A stretch of DNA of 64,000 nucleotides from positions 14,408,393-14,472,392 of the forward strand of contig OX326960.1 of NCBI GenBank assembly GCA_946800325.1, written 5' to 3'. How positions within the stretch are numbered: position 1 is the stretch's first letter; every line of letters begins with the position of its first letter. Below the pieces are notes generated by a model. It had not been told where the DNA came from. It worked only from the letters and a program-made list of their open reading frames with translations, and searched no databases. Positions 45,167 through 54,684 of this stretch are shown here, piece after piece. The DNA is from Luzula sylvatica. Taxonomy: Eukaryota > Streptophyta > Magnoliopsida > Poales > Juncaceae. Position numbers and translations under genes: made by a program.

Positions 45167-45168
<2 letters not shown>
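44578..45168. repeat. Dispersed palindrome array, core CGGGTTTTAAAATCCCG
   Basis: About twelve sites matching or degenerating from (C)CGGGTTTTAAAATCCCG(C)C occur in 590 bp. Clear sites are near 44585, 44611, 44690, 44728, 44765, 44884, 44968, 45030, 45102 and 45150. The core is a near-perfect palindrome. Spacers differ in length and sequence, except TTTATTTAGCACTAA, which occurs twice. No reading frame is associated. It may be the terminal or regulatory region of an unrecognised element. Confidence 0.8.
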
Positions 45169-45200
<32 letters not shown>

Positions 45201-45295
45201 TTCTAATTTTTTTGAGAACATGATTTGGGAATATTGGTGCGGGTCGGTCACAATGACTTTTTTGAGAGTCATTCTAATTTCCGATCGAGCGAGCG

Positions 45296-45361
<66 letters not shown>
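45169..45361. repeat. Two (GA)n microsatellites separated by a short duplication
   Basis: (GA)n at 45169-45197 and (GAGC)n(GA)n at 45287-45361, each next to a copy of GAGAGTCATTCTAATTT (about 45190 and 45264). The tract therefore appears to have been duplicated as a block of about 74 bases. Confidence 0.9.
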
Positions 45362-45362
<1 letters not shown>

Positions 45363-46794
45363 AGGTCGGGTATGTGAAGAAAGAAGTGAAACGGATCGGA
45401 TATTGGAAAGAGTAAGTTTATGGGATTACTTTTGTTTTTTTCTATGTATATTTAGAATTGAAATTACATGGGGGCTTTAGGCCTTTGCCTTCTGGGCCAA
45501 AGTCAAGAGTCGGGCCTACTCATTTAGCATGTTTAGTTGGTTTATTCATTTTTGAGTAACAATATGTATAGTACATAGAATAAAATAATTATATGCCTTA
45601 CAATTTTGAACTCGAAACATATATTTTTTGCGCCTATAGCCGAGACCGAACCAATGATATATATTTTTGGAGAAGTAGATTTTATCACCGAGTACTCGTA
45701 TGACAAATTGATTTAAACTCACAACGAAATGAATTCAAATTCTTATTTTTCATGTAATTTTTTTTTGTGTTACAACGTCACAACCATTTTAATTGTTGGA
45801 TTATGATATATGATAAATTTGAACTATTAATATATTAATGGATATAATTATTTTTAAGTATTTATGTGTATTATTTTATAACCAATCTAAAATATTAGAT
45901 AATGTTACATTAATGATTTGTTGCATTCATGTTGGACCGATCTATTCATTTGTTTATCTTTTCGATTAAATTACATGCTCAAATGAAATATTAATAGTTC
46001 TTATATCAAATACCAATAAACTAATATATAGTCTTATAAAATGTACATAAAATATTATTAGTATTTTAAAAATCATAACTATATAAATTCATCGAATATA
46101 TTTTCTTTAAATATTCGTTTTATTTTGATATTTACATTAGTATAGTTCCAAGATAACTTGTCCACAAACTTGACTTCGTGGCGATATAATGTAATAGATG
46201 CAATGCAAAAAAATACATTTACATAATTTAATCTTACAAATTATTAGTAGTAGTAGTAGTATTTTGAAAACAAAATATTTCTGGCTTATTCTCAATGTGG
46301 ATTGAAAATGGAATGATGGAAGAAAGTAAAATAAATTTATTTATTTCGCCAAGCGAGGTGGAAGAAAATGTAACAAGAAGAAGGAATAGTGATTTCATCT
46401 TATTAATAATTATTAATAATTATGTCTATTTTTGGAAAAATTATCTTTACCACGTTGAGCCACGTCATCATATTGTTCTAAGCCGTCTAATCTGAGGTAA
46501 AAATATAGTGCATGTATCTGGGCCGTCCAAATGATGCCTGGTTCCGGTGTTCGTATACCAACGTACAAAAAAAATACCATCGCGCCTAAGTTCATCGTGA
46601 ATCATGTTTCTTTAGATTTTTCGCGTAGGAATGCATATATCCCCTTCTTTCTCTCTCCTCCTTCTCCAGATCATTCGCGAGGTTGCGAAAAACCCTAACG
46701 CCAAGAATCGGAAAACCCTGACGGAGAGAAGCGTAAAACCCTAACGCAAAGGAGCGAAAAGAGAGAAACGACGGACACACAGAGGACCACTCGG
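45362..46794. other. Intergenic, no gene seen
   Basis: AT-rich with a short (TAG)n tract at about 46246-46260. The last 200 bases are more GC-rich and would include the promoter and leader of the EF-hand gene; a CCCTAACGCCAAG/CCCTAACGCAAAG direct repeat is at 46693 and 46739. Confidence 0.5.
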
Positions 46795-47133
46795 ATGGGA
46801 GTGGTGATTCTCGAAGGATCGACGCTGAAAAGCTTCGTGTTGGACGAGGAGACGTTTGTTTGCGGTGTCGAGGAGAGGTTTGCGGCGTCGGATTCCAACG
46901 GCGATGGATTCTGGTCGCTTTCTGAGCTTCGCATGGTGTTCGGGACTTTACGGCTTATGGAGTCTCATTTTAGCGCTGAGGTTCTATCGTTTCCAGTTGA
47001 AATGTCTGGTTTGTGTGATTCTATTTTCGAACAGTTCAATACTGATCACAGTGGCTCTCTTGACAGGTCTGAATCTTCTTATTTTGAGTTTAATTTCTGC
47101 AATACATCTCGATTGATATCAAATTTTGGGTAA
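46795..47133 (+). pseudogene. Truncated EF-hand calcium-binding protein gene
   Basis: ATG 46795 opens MGVVILEGSTLKSFV, the start typical of a small plant EF-hand family. Loop 1 is complete (DSNGDGFWSLSE, residues 33-44). Loop 2 begins (NTDHSGSLD, 82-90) but the sequence then leaves the family: the frame runs on to TAA 47131-47133 with unrelated residues (SESSYFEFNF). A GT donor follows GACAG at 47066, so an intron may start inside loop 2. No second EF-hand exon is found downstream; the next coding match is to TRM1. Members of this family known to me are longer by about 50 residues. It is probably a gene broken by rearrangement, or possibly spliced to a distant exon. Confidence 0.65.
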
Positions 47134-47507
47134 ATTATCATGATTCATGCCATTCTGTCTCAATTGAGAATCAATTTAGTTTCGAAAAGTTTTATTCACT
47201 GTATTTTTGGCTGGTTGAGACATTACAATCTCGGTTTGAGTTTTATTCAGTGTGGATTTATATGAATTGGTTCTGAGTTGTTCAATTTTATCATCATAAC
47301 TGATTTTTTCTCATTTCCCTGAGACAATGCGGCTATGTTGTTTCGAATTAACATGTCCCTGTTAATTATAAGAATTTAAGCATGAAATTCATGGAAGAAA
47401 TTTATTGGCAAACTAACATTTTTACGTAATTGAGTTTCATGTGAAGCTTAATTTAAAATTGAGGATTCATTTGAAAATTTGGTGACCCATTTTGTTTGTT
47501 TTATTAG

Positions 47508-48324
47508 GTGAATACAGGGACAGGTCAATTGCGGTGTTAAGAACCTTCTTCAAAAATCACAAAGAAGATCGCGAAGCAATATCGATAAAGGAGGAGCAAG
47601 AATTAGAAACCGAGACAGCGAGTACATCTCAAGTGAAAAAATAAACAAAGACGGTTGTGAGAAAAACTCGCGCGAAGAAAAGAGCGAAGAAACTGGACAC
47701 TCCATTTTTTCTTGCAAACGGAGTAGAGAACTCCAACCTCCCGTGGCAGCAGTTCTCGAGATAACACAATTTTAAGGGTGATTCACTGATTCTATAATAA
47801 AACCTTTTGAAAAAGATATTTTGGGAATTTATAATTAATTAGATGTTCTCAAGCATATTAGTTTCATATTCGAGCATTGCATTAATTATTATTTAAATTA
47901 AAAAATTAAAAAATATCCTTATTAATTTGCATAAGAATTGATCAAAAGGTTCTACCATATAATCATCCTAATTTTAAATCATCATTACAGTTCTACAAAT
48001 ATTACTAATTAAAGTTATTTTTTTGCCTTCAGGCTCTTGCGGCTTCGTGATTGAGAGCATTAAGATATGCTCTAGAAATAGAAGGAATTGGTAAAGTCGT
48101 TGCATTAGATATCGAACAAGGCATTTTTTTTGCATTATTCATTTTTTAAAGTTATTTTTTATGAATTATTCATTTTTTACTCATAATTAATCTTTGGCTA
48201 AGTTTGTTTTTATGATGGGATTATTTACTTATTTATTAGGTTGACCTTGACCTATACATGACACAAGTGGCATTGTTTGATTTCGATACAAGCAGTTGCA
48301 GATGGACACATGTTGATGTGTACT
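47508..48324 (+). pseudogene. Fragment of a TRM1 tRNA (guanine26-N2)-dimethyltransferase gene
   Basis: Three pieces in order match this enzyme. (1) After a TTATTAG acceptor, RDRSIAVLRTFFKNHKED (about 47517-47570), then Lys-rich sequence with an in-frame TAA. (2) At about 48030-48115, ALAAS, a TGA in place of Gly, then LRALRYALEIEGIGKVVALD, the SAM-binding region. (3) At about 48240-48324, VDLDLY for VDLDPY and, in another frame, IQAVADGHMLMCT. Stops, frameshifts and missing segments make a functional product impossible, while intron-like gaps remain, so it came from genomic DNA and not from mRNA. The enzyme methylates G26 of tRNAs. Recognition is from remembered family motifs. Confidence 0.8.
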
Positions 48325-48490
48325 AACTTTTGTTGTTGTGTTCTATAAATTCTACGTGTTCTATACATTTTTCTATGCCCACATTTGTTGTTGTGTTATT
48401 TTATATACGAAATGCCAAATATTTTTGTTTGCTTCGTAGCCCGTAGGCACCACAATTTGCTTCGTTCTTCCTTCCTCAAACACGCTAGCT

Positions 48491-48506
48491 AGTTTCATAG
48501 GAAGTT
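48491..48506. repeat. Target-site duplication of the LINE, left
   Basis: AGTTTCATAGGAAGTT is repeated exactly at 54669-54684. The 16-bp length is typical of target-primed reverse transcription. Confidence 0.93.
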
Positions 48507-48588
48507 TTTTTTTGAAAAGGCCGTAGCCTTGGAATTTTCATTTATGAAAACAGTGGTATTTACAAAGATTTGCGTAAAATAGCCTAAT

Positions 48589-51500
48589 CTACATTAACCT
48601 CCTCCATTGGGCCGCGTCTTGGATAGCCTTGTTTGCCGTCGCTCTTGATCCTCGTCTTGTATTGCGGAAGATCCTGGCGTTTCGTTCCTTCCAAAGCGAC
48701 CATGCTATTGCCATCCATAGTGAGTCCCATCCTTGTTTTTCTGTCTTCGCTAGATTATTCCTCCCCTTATTCCATGCCTGAATTGTTGTGCCTCCCGATG
48801 GCATGATGGACGGTGCGTTAGTTTGTCGTTGACATATCTTCCACACGGATTTGGTGTACGCACATTCTACTAACAAGTGATCGACCGTTTCTTGGTACCT
48901 CTTGCATAGTTGACATGTGGGTATGTGTGGCCACCCTTTTCTTTGTAGGAGGTCGGCCGTGTTTATCCTTCCGTGTAGTGCAAGCCATATAAACATCTTC
49001 ACTTTGAGTGGTGCTTTGGTCTTCCAACATTGTTTTTGCCATGGGTTCCTTACGCCCGGGTCGCTTAATATTCGATACGCCGACCTTGTCGTGAATATCT
49101 TGGAGCCTTCCAATTTCCATGAGACCTCGGCCGTTGTTGGGTTTTTGTATGAAAATGCTTGGTATGTTGGCAATAAGTCGTTAAGCTCTTTTAGAAATGG
49201 GGTAATTTTATACCCGGGTATGTCCCCTATTTGGCTTGCCGATGTTATGTCATACATTTTGGATAGGTAATTAGCCCATATATTTTGTCGTCCATTATCT
49301 ATCTTCCAAAGAAATTTTAAGAGGAGTGCCTTATTAAACGTTTGTATATTTTGTATGCCTAGACCTCCGTTGTTTCTTGGCAAGCAAACCGTGTTCCAAT
49401 TAATTAGACTTTTCCCCGGATTTAGTTTGTCGGTCCCCGTCCATAGGAAGGCTCTTATTATTTTTTCTATGTGGTTGGTTACCCATTTTGGCAATTTCAT
49501 CGCTTGCATGGTATATACCGGCATTGCATTTAGAGTTGCTTTGATTAAGGTTATTCTTCCGCCTAAGGATAGGAATTTTCCTTTCCAATTTGCAATACGG
49601 TTTCGGACTTGTTCTTGTTGTATGAGCGGTAGATATGCGACCCTCGTTAGTTTTTTCCTTGAAAGCGGTAATCCTAAGTATGTTATTGGAAATTCTTTCT
49701 TGCTACATCCCAATATCCTTGATATTGTTGCATCATATTCATTTGGAATCTTAATTGTCGTGAAGGTACTTTTATTCCAATTGACCTCTAGTCCCGTGAC
49801 CTCATTAAAGGTTTGTATTACTTTCGAAATTATTTTGAGGTTTTGTGGGTGGGCCTCTACAAATAAAATCGTGTCATCCGCGAATTGCAATACCGGGATT
49901 TCCAAATCGGTTGTTTGAGTTATTAGTGGTTGTATTGTTCGTATCATGTCTTGTAATATATCTACCGCTAGGTTGAATAGCAAGGGAGATAACGGATCTC
50001 CTTGTCTTAGACCCCTATTGTGGGTAAAGTATGCCGTGTGCGAACCATTTATTTTAAGGGTGGATGATGAGGTTCGTAAGATTTCTTGGATCCACATTAT
50101 CCATCTATTTGGAAATCCTTTTTTGCTCATCAATTTTTGCAAAAAAATCCACGAAACGTTATCAAAAGCCTTTTTGAAATCTAATTTTAAAAGGATCGTG
50201 GGAATTTTTTTGTTATGATAGAATTGTGTTAGCTCTCTTGCTATAGCATATGAATCTATGATAGATCTTTCTTTAATAAACGCGGTTTGATTTGTATTTA
50301 TTATGGATGGTAGTATCGGTTGTAGCCTATTTGCCAATAATTTGGTGATTATTTTGATTGGTGATGAGATAACGCTTATTGGCCGAAATCCATCCATATG
50401 ATTTGCTCCATTTTTTTTTGGAATTAAGGTGATGGTTGCCTTGTTTATTTTGGTTATATCTAGCTTATTTAGATAGAAATCTTTTATCATATCCATGATG
50501 TCTTTCTTTAGTATTGGCCATAGCACCTTTAGATATTCGTTCGGCATGCCATCCGGACCACTTGATTTTCCTTTTTTTAGTTTCTTCACCACATTCCATG
50601 TCTCCTCCTCGGTGAAGGGACGAGTGAGTGAGACTATGTCGATATTTCTCGGTATGGGGGTTATTATGTTGGCCGGATCCCATTGTTGGCGGTTTGGGTG
50701 TTGTGACCCCAAAGTTGATTTGTAGTAAATTAGGAAGGCATTTTGTATTTGTGTGTTGTCGGATATTGTGGATCCTTCATGAATAATTGTATTTATCGTA
50801 TTTCTTGCTCGTTTGCCCGATGCCAAAGCGTGAAAATATGATGTATTCTTATCACCCATTTTCAACCATGTGCACGATGATCTTTGTTGCCATTTCGATT
50901 CCTCTAGTATGGCCATTTCATGTGCCTTTGTCGTTGCGTCTATTAATAGTTTTTTTTGGTTGTTTGTTAGCGGTAATAATTCCTGTCTTGCTTGTAGTGA
51001 TTGTATCACGAAATTATTACTTTCGGTTATTTGTCGGTCCTCTTCCTCTATTTGTTTTGCCCAATGTTTTGTTTTGGCCCAAACTTTGTTAATTTTGTAA
51101 TTATAATTGATGGCCGAATTTCGATGGATTGGGTGTTCTCCCCAGTGGCTTTGAATGAGTTCTTTAAATTCTTTTTTGTACAACCATTTCCTTTCAAATT
51201 TGGGTGCGTGGTCTTGTGTCATTGCATTTGGCTTCTTAAGCGTGAATTTGATCGGGATATGGTCGGATGTAATATTAGTAAAGTGTACTAGCGATGGTAT
51301 TATGTTTAGATTAAAGAAGTGCCCCGTGAGGAATATTCTATCTAGTTTTGAGAAAGTCGGGTTTTCTCTTTTATTGTTCCATGTAAATTGTCTCCCTTCC
51401 AATGGGATTTCTCCTAAGAGTAGGGCGTTTATGCATTCGTTGAAGGCTAGTATATTATCATATCTATGTGAGGATCCCGTTGATTCATGTATATGTCGAA

Positions 51501-51939
51501 TCATGTTGAAATCTCCCGCAAGTAGCCAAGGCATCGCTTGCGGGTTAATTGTTTTTATTTCCTCTAGAAAATCTTTTTTCTCATTTTCGTTTGTTGGGCC
51601 ATAAATATTTGATAATAAAAATTCGAAACCGTTTGTTGTTTTTAATTGAGTACTCAAGGAGTGCTCGGTTTGCCTTGTTGAAAGTAATGTGAAATCGTTG
51701 GACCATCCGGTCATTAAGCCTCCTTTCGTGCCGTTTGCTTTTTTGAACGCTACATTACTTATGTTAGGTGACGAAACCTTTTTCATGTTAAAATAATTGG
51801 GATCTTCCCATTTTGTTTCTTGAAAGCATATAATGTTGCATTGAGCTTGTCTAACAATATTCTTAACCACCATGCATTTTCTCGGACATCCTAATCCTCT
51901 AACATTCCAACACAAAAGGGATACAAAATTAAATAACAT
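48589..51939 (-). CDS. LINE ORF2: endonuclease and reverse transcriptase
   Basis: 1116 residues. The N-terminus is an apurinic-like endonuclease (LLCWNVRGLG, CFQETKW, LLAGDFNMIR, SDHIPIKF), which nicks target DNA. The central reverse transcriptase shows LDFKKAFDNVSW, GLRQGDPLSPLLFNLAVD and the catalytic FADDTILFV. Near the C-terminus is the zinc-binding zf-RVT region (KAPLKVKMFIWLALHGRINT, then CQLCKRYQETVDHLLVEC). There is no RNase H domain after it, as in many plant L1 elements. The start MLFNFVSLLCWN lies 38 bases after the ORF1 stop, so translation probably needs reinitiation. All recognisable catalytic residues are present. Confidence 0.95.
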   Translation of the reverse strand: MLFNFVSLLCWNVRGLGCPRKCMVVKNIVRQAQCNIICFQETKWEDPNYFNMKKVSSPNISNVAFKKANGTKGGLMTGWSNDFTLLSTRQTEHSLSTQLKTTNGFEFLLSNIYGPTNENEKKDFLEEIKTINPQAMPWLLAGDFNMIRHIHESTGSSHRYDNILAFNECINALLLGEIPLEGRQFTWNNKRENPTFSKLDRIFLTGHFFNLNIIPSLVHFTNITSDHIPIKFTLKKPNAMTQDHAPKFERKWLYKKEFKELIQSHWGEHPIHRNSAINYNYKINKVWAKTKHWAKQIEEEDRQITESNNFVIQSLQARQELLPLTNNQKKLLIDATTKAHEMAILEESKWQQRSSCTWLKMGDKNTSYFHALASGKRARNTINTIIHEGSTISDNTQIQNAFLIYYKSTLGSQHPNRQQWDPANIITPIPRNIDIVSLTRPFTEEETWNVVKKLKKGKSSGPDGMPNEYLKVLWPILKKDIMDMIKDFYLNKLDITKINKATITLIPKKNGANHMDGFRPISVISSPIKIITKLLANRLQPILPSIINTNQTAFIKERSIIDSYAIARELTQFYHNKKIPTILLKLDFKKAFDNVSWIFLQKLMSKKGFPNRWIMWIQEILRTSSSTLKINGSHTAYFTHNRGLRQGDPLSPLLFNLAVDILQDMIRTIQPLITQTTDLEIPVLQFADDTILFVEAHPQNLKIISKVIQTFNEVTGLEVNWNKSTFTTIKIPNEYDATISRILGCSKKEFPITYLGLPLSRKKLTRVAYLPLIQQEQVRNRIANWKGKFLSLGGRITLIKATLNAMPVYTMQAMKLPKWVTNHIEKIIRAFLWTGTDKLNPGKSLINWNTVCLPRNNGGLGIQNIQTFNKALLLKFLWKIDNGRQNIWANYLSKMYDITSASQIGDIPGYKITPFLKELNDLLPTYQAFSYKNPTTAEVSWKLEGSKIFTTRSAYRILSDPGVRNPWQKQCWKTKAPLKVKMFIWLALHGRINTADLLQRKGWPHIPTCQLCKRYQETVDHLLVECAYTKSVWKICQRQTNAPSIMPSGGTTIQAWNKGRNNLAKTEKQGWDSLWMAIAWSLWKERNARIFRNTRRGSRATANKAIQDAAQWRRLM

Positions 51940-51977
51940 TAATTAACAAAAGTGAGCTTCTAGCTCTTGGAAGGGTC

Positions 51978-54647
51978 CTAATTGCGACCTGAGTTGAAGA
52001 CCTCTTCCTCATCTCTGTAATCCACAAGTTGCTGGTCACTTTCCTCTTGTTCTTCAAAAGAAAATTTCATGTTGTCTTCCACATTGCTTCCATCTATTCG
52101 GAAATTGCAAATGTTAGTTTTCTCGTTACCTTCATTTTGATTTATTCTAAGGGAGCATGATCCTATTAGAATTTTTTGTTTGTTTGATTTTTTCATTAGG
52201 TTTTTAGGCTCCATACTCCCTACCGAGTCCTTGACAAATTCTTGTTTTTCTAGTTGTAATTTTTTGATTGGATTCACATTACTCTCATTTGGATCTATTG
52301 AGATTACAGTGGGCAGATCTTGTTGCAATCCACACAATTCTCTGATTTTATTAATAATTTCTAGTCCCAATTCTTTGGGCTTTTCATTTTCCTTGTCCAG
52401 CAGGCCCAATAGATTTACATATTTATTGGTTCCTTTGGTTTTATTTTTCGTGGGTTGCTTGCTTTTGGTTTGAGCCTTTTTAATTTTACTTTGTGTGGCC
52501 TTTGCTATTTTAATATTTTTCTTTGTCTTTTTCATTTTCAATTTCTTCCTGACCATTGCTAGTGTTTGATTAAAAATATTTGGAATTAATGAGTGTGGCG
52601 TGTCTTTTATGTGGAGATAGCTTTTTGACTTCCCCTTTGTAGTGTTCATGTGTACATTATGGGTACCGACAAGAGGTTGAGTATTTGTATTTAATGTGTG
52701 TGTCGTAAGTTGAAGTGACTCACATTGATTAAAAGGGACCGCTCCTCTGTACTCTATTGCCAGTAGCTTTCCTTTCTCCTTCCTGGTGAATCGCGCCTCT
52801 TCATTCTTTCTCTCCGTACCACGGAACGGCAATGGTGAGAGATGATCAGTCTGTTCGTCCTCTTTCTCACGTACGTCGCCTGTATGTGGGATTAATGCCT
52901 TGCTTCTGTGGGCGTGCGCATTGAATGCTCGAGGGGACTGTGTGCGCGGCTCGATGTGCTGGTGTTGCAGGGGGATCTTCTGTGGTTGCGGATCCTTTGT
53001 CAATTCGTGTGGCACCATTAACGCTTTGCTCGAGCTTCCTTCTTGCTTCCCCTTAAATTTTATAGGATTTTGTTTTGGTTTGAGATTTGTTTGCAGGCAA
53101 TTTTTGAACAACTCAAGAGCTAGTTCGTCTTTTTCTTTGGACGGTGGAGCCATCTGCCAGAGTTTGATCATGGCCTTCGAGATTGGTGTGGGGTTATGTT
53201 CCTGCATGCTTTCGTTCGGGAACGTGTCCTCTGGACTGTGGCTTCCCATCGGTGAGGCTACTTGGGGCCGTGTTATGCGTATGGGGGGCGGGTTGACGAT
53301 TTTGTTGAAATCTTCAAAGTATTGCTGCGATGGAGTCGTATCTGCGGGCCTGAAGAAGTATTTGGTTTCCTTAATAGCATGTGGTGCATGTACCCCTACC
53401 ATCCTTGTCATTCCACCCGCATATACCATGACATGCGGAGGCCTCAGTTCCGGGTCTGTGGTTGCTACATGGACTGTGAGTTTGTCCATGGCTACGAGCA
53501 TTTGTAGTGGGCCGTGAAACACAATTACTCCGAAATTTGCCACTATTTCGTCAAGTTCTTTCTCGCACCATGAGTGTAAGGGTAAATTTGTGAGTTCTAC
53601 CTCCATTTTGTAGTCGTAGCGAGCAATTTTTGCTCCAATCGCTAAGGACCATTGATAAACCACGAAACCAGCCCTCCTAATCGCGTCTGTCTTGTTTTCG
53701 AGGAAAAACTCTCTATCACTACCCTTAGGAAGCTTGAGGAGGTATTTGTTGCTTCCCCAGTATACAAATTCGTATTTATCTTCCCAGGTTGTGGCTTTGT
53801 GGACGAGAATGGAGATTGCATGGAGGGTGTGATTGGGTACCAACCGCGCATCTATTACTATGGCTCTGTTCAGCTCTTCTATCTCGTCCGTTTGTGCTGT
53901 TACTTCCCTGAGGAAGACATTAGCCGGGGGGGCTGATGGAGGGCCTAGGACGATTAGGGGCTTGTCGTCCGGGTTGAACTGAGCTTCGCGTAACTCGTTC
54001 GCTATCCTCGTCGCACATTGGGCGTAGAGATGGCCCGGCCTCATGCAGTAACCACATGCTCTAGGTCTTCTGCAGTCAACCTCGTCATGATCGTATTGTA
54101 GGCACTTGGGGCATCGATCAATCCATGATGGATGTGAGTAGTCGATTGGCCAAATCGGGCGAAGAGTTGGGTCTCGAGTCGGTCTAGCCTGCTGGGGAGA
54201 GAGCTGCCTTTTCTTTCCCGTGATTGGCAGTTGATGTTCATGGTGATTCTGGCTCGTGAGATCTTGTTGAGTGGTATTGTTTTGGTATGGGGTTTGCGGT
54301 CTCGCTCTCCTCCACTGCTGAGTTGCATTATGCTGCTGGTAGGTGTTATTTATGGGGTTTTGGGTTCTTGCTCCATTTATGCCTCTTGACGTGGCATTTG
54401 TGTTGACGCCATTAATGGCTGCTCTTGCTTGCATGTTAGGTGGCTTGTAATAACTTCTTCTCTTGTGTGTGGGCCTTGGGTGTGGGCGCTTGTTAAGTAG
54501 ATTGTTTTGCTTACTGTATGGGGTGTAGGGTCTACCCATAGGCTTGAGTATGGGTCTCTCCCTGGTCCACCATCCATTGCCTTGGTCCACGCTTCTGAGT
54601 TTTCCTCTCCTGAGTTGAGCTTCGCCTTTCTTGTTTTGCTCTTCCAT
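51978..54647 (-). CDS. LINE ORF1: nucleic-acid-binding protein with two CCHC knuckles
   Basis: 889 residues, long for an ORF1. The N-terminal 170 residues are basic and rich in Asn, Gln and Arg. Two CCHC zinc knuckles follow: CPKCLQYDHDEVDC (179-192) and CGYCMRPGHLYAQC (198-211), both C-x2-C-x4-H-x4-C. After them comes a region resembling DUF4283 (DREFFLENKTDAIRRAGFVV, then LPLHSWCEKELDEIVANFG). The C-terminal half is low-complexity and Lys-rich (MKKTKKNIKIAK and similar), ending in an acidic tail. In many plant LINEs the DUF4283 region precedes the knuckle, so the order here is reversed. The protein should coat the element RNA. Confidence 0.88.
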   Translation of the reverse strand: MEEQNKKGEAQLRRGKLRSVDQGNGWWTRERPILKPMGRPYTPYSKQNNLLNKRPHPRPTHKRRSYYKPPNMQARAAINGVNTNATSRGINGARTQNPINNTYQQHNATQQWRRARPQTPYQNNTTQQDLTSQNHHEHQLPITGKKRQLSPQQARPTRDPTLRPIWPIDYSHPSWIDRCPKCLQYDHDEVDCRRPRACGYCMRPGHLYAQCATRIANELREAQFNPDDKPLIVLGPPSAPPANVFLREVTAQTDEIEELNRAIVIDARLVPNHTLHAISILVHKATTWEDKYEFVYWGSNKYLLKLPKGSDREFFLENKTDAIRRAGFVVYQWSLAIGAKIARYDYKMEVELTNLPLHSWCEKELDEIVANFGVIVFHGPLQMLVAMDKLTVHVATTDPELRPPHVMVYAGGMTRMVGVHAPHAIKETKYFFRPADTTPSQQYFEDFNKIVNPPPIRITRPQVASPMGSHSPEDTFPNESMQEHNPTPISKAMIKLWQMAPPSKEKDELALELFKNCLQTNLKPKQNPIKFKGKQEGSSSKALMVPHELTKDPQPQKIPLQHQHIEPRTQSPRAFNAHAHRSKALIPHTGDVREKEDEQTDHLSPLPFRGTERKNEEARFTRKEKGKLLAIEYRGAVPFNQCESLQLTTHTLNTNTQPLVGTHNVHMNTTKGKSKSYLHIKDTPHSLIPNIFNQTLAMVRKKLKMKKTKKNIKIAKATQSKIKKAQTKSKQPTKNKTKGTNKYVNLLGLLDKENEKPKELGLEIINKIRELCGLQQDLPTVISIDPNESNVNPIKKLQLEKQEFVKDSVGSMEPKNLMKKSNKQKILIGSCSLRINQNEGNEKTNICNFRIDGSNVEDNMKFSFEEQEESDQQLVDYRDEEEVFNSGRN

Positions 54648-54668
54648 CGTTGTATTTTTTTCTTCACC

Positions 54669-54684
54669 AGTTTCATAGGAAGTT
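54669..54684. repeat. Target-site duplication of the LINE, right
   Basis: AGTTTCATAGGAAGTT, identical to 48491-48506. Confidence 0.93.

Larger units (their letters stand above)
48507..54668 (-). mobile_element. Full-length L1-type LINE retrotransposon
   Basis: 6162 bp between perfect 16-bp target duplications. On the minus strand it starts GGTGAAGAAAAAAATACAAC right before the ORF1 ATG, has two long open frames separated by 38 bases, a 3' UTR of about 80 bases and a short terminal A tail (48507-48513) next to the duplication. No stop or frameshift interrupts either frame. Identical flanks, open frames and a tail argue for a recent insertion and possibly a competent element. It lies between the TRM1 fragment and the LBD gene and disrupts no visible gene. 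Confidence 0.95.

Noticed and set aside
49355..53936. Several plus-strand frames of 90-205 codons
   Set aside because: They are antisense shadows of LINE ORF1 and ORF2.
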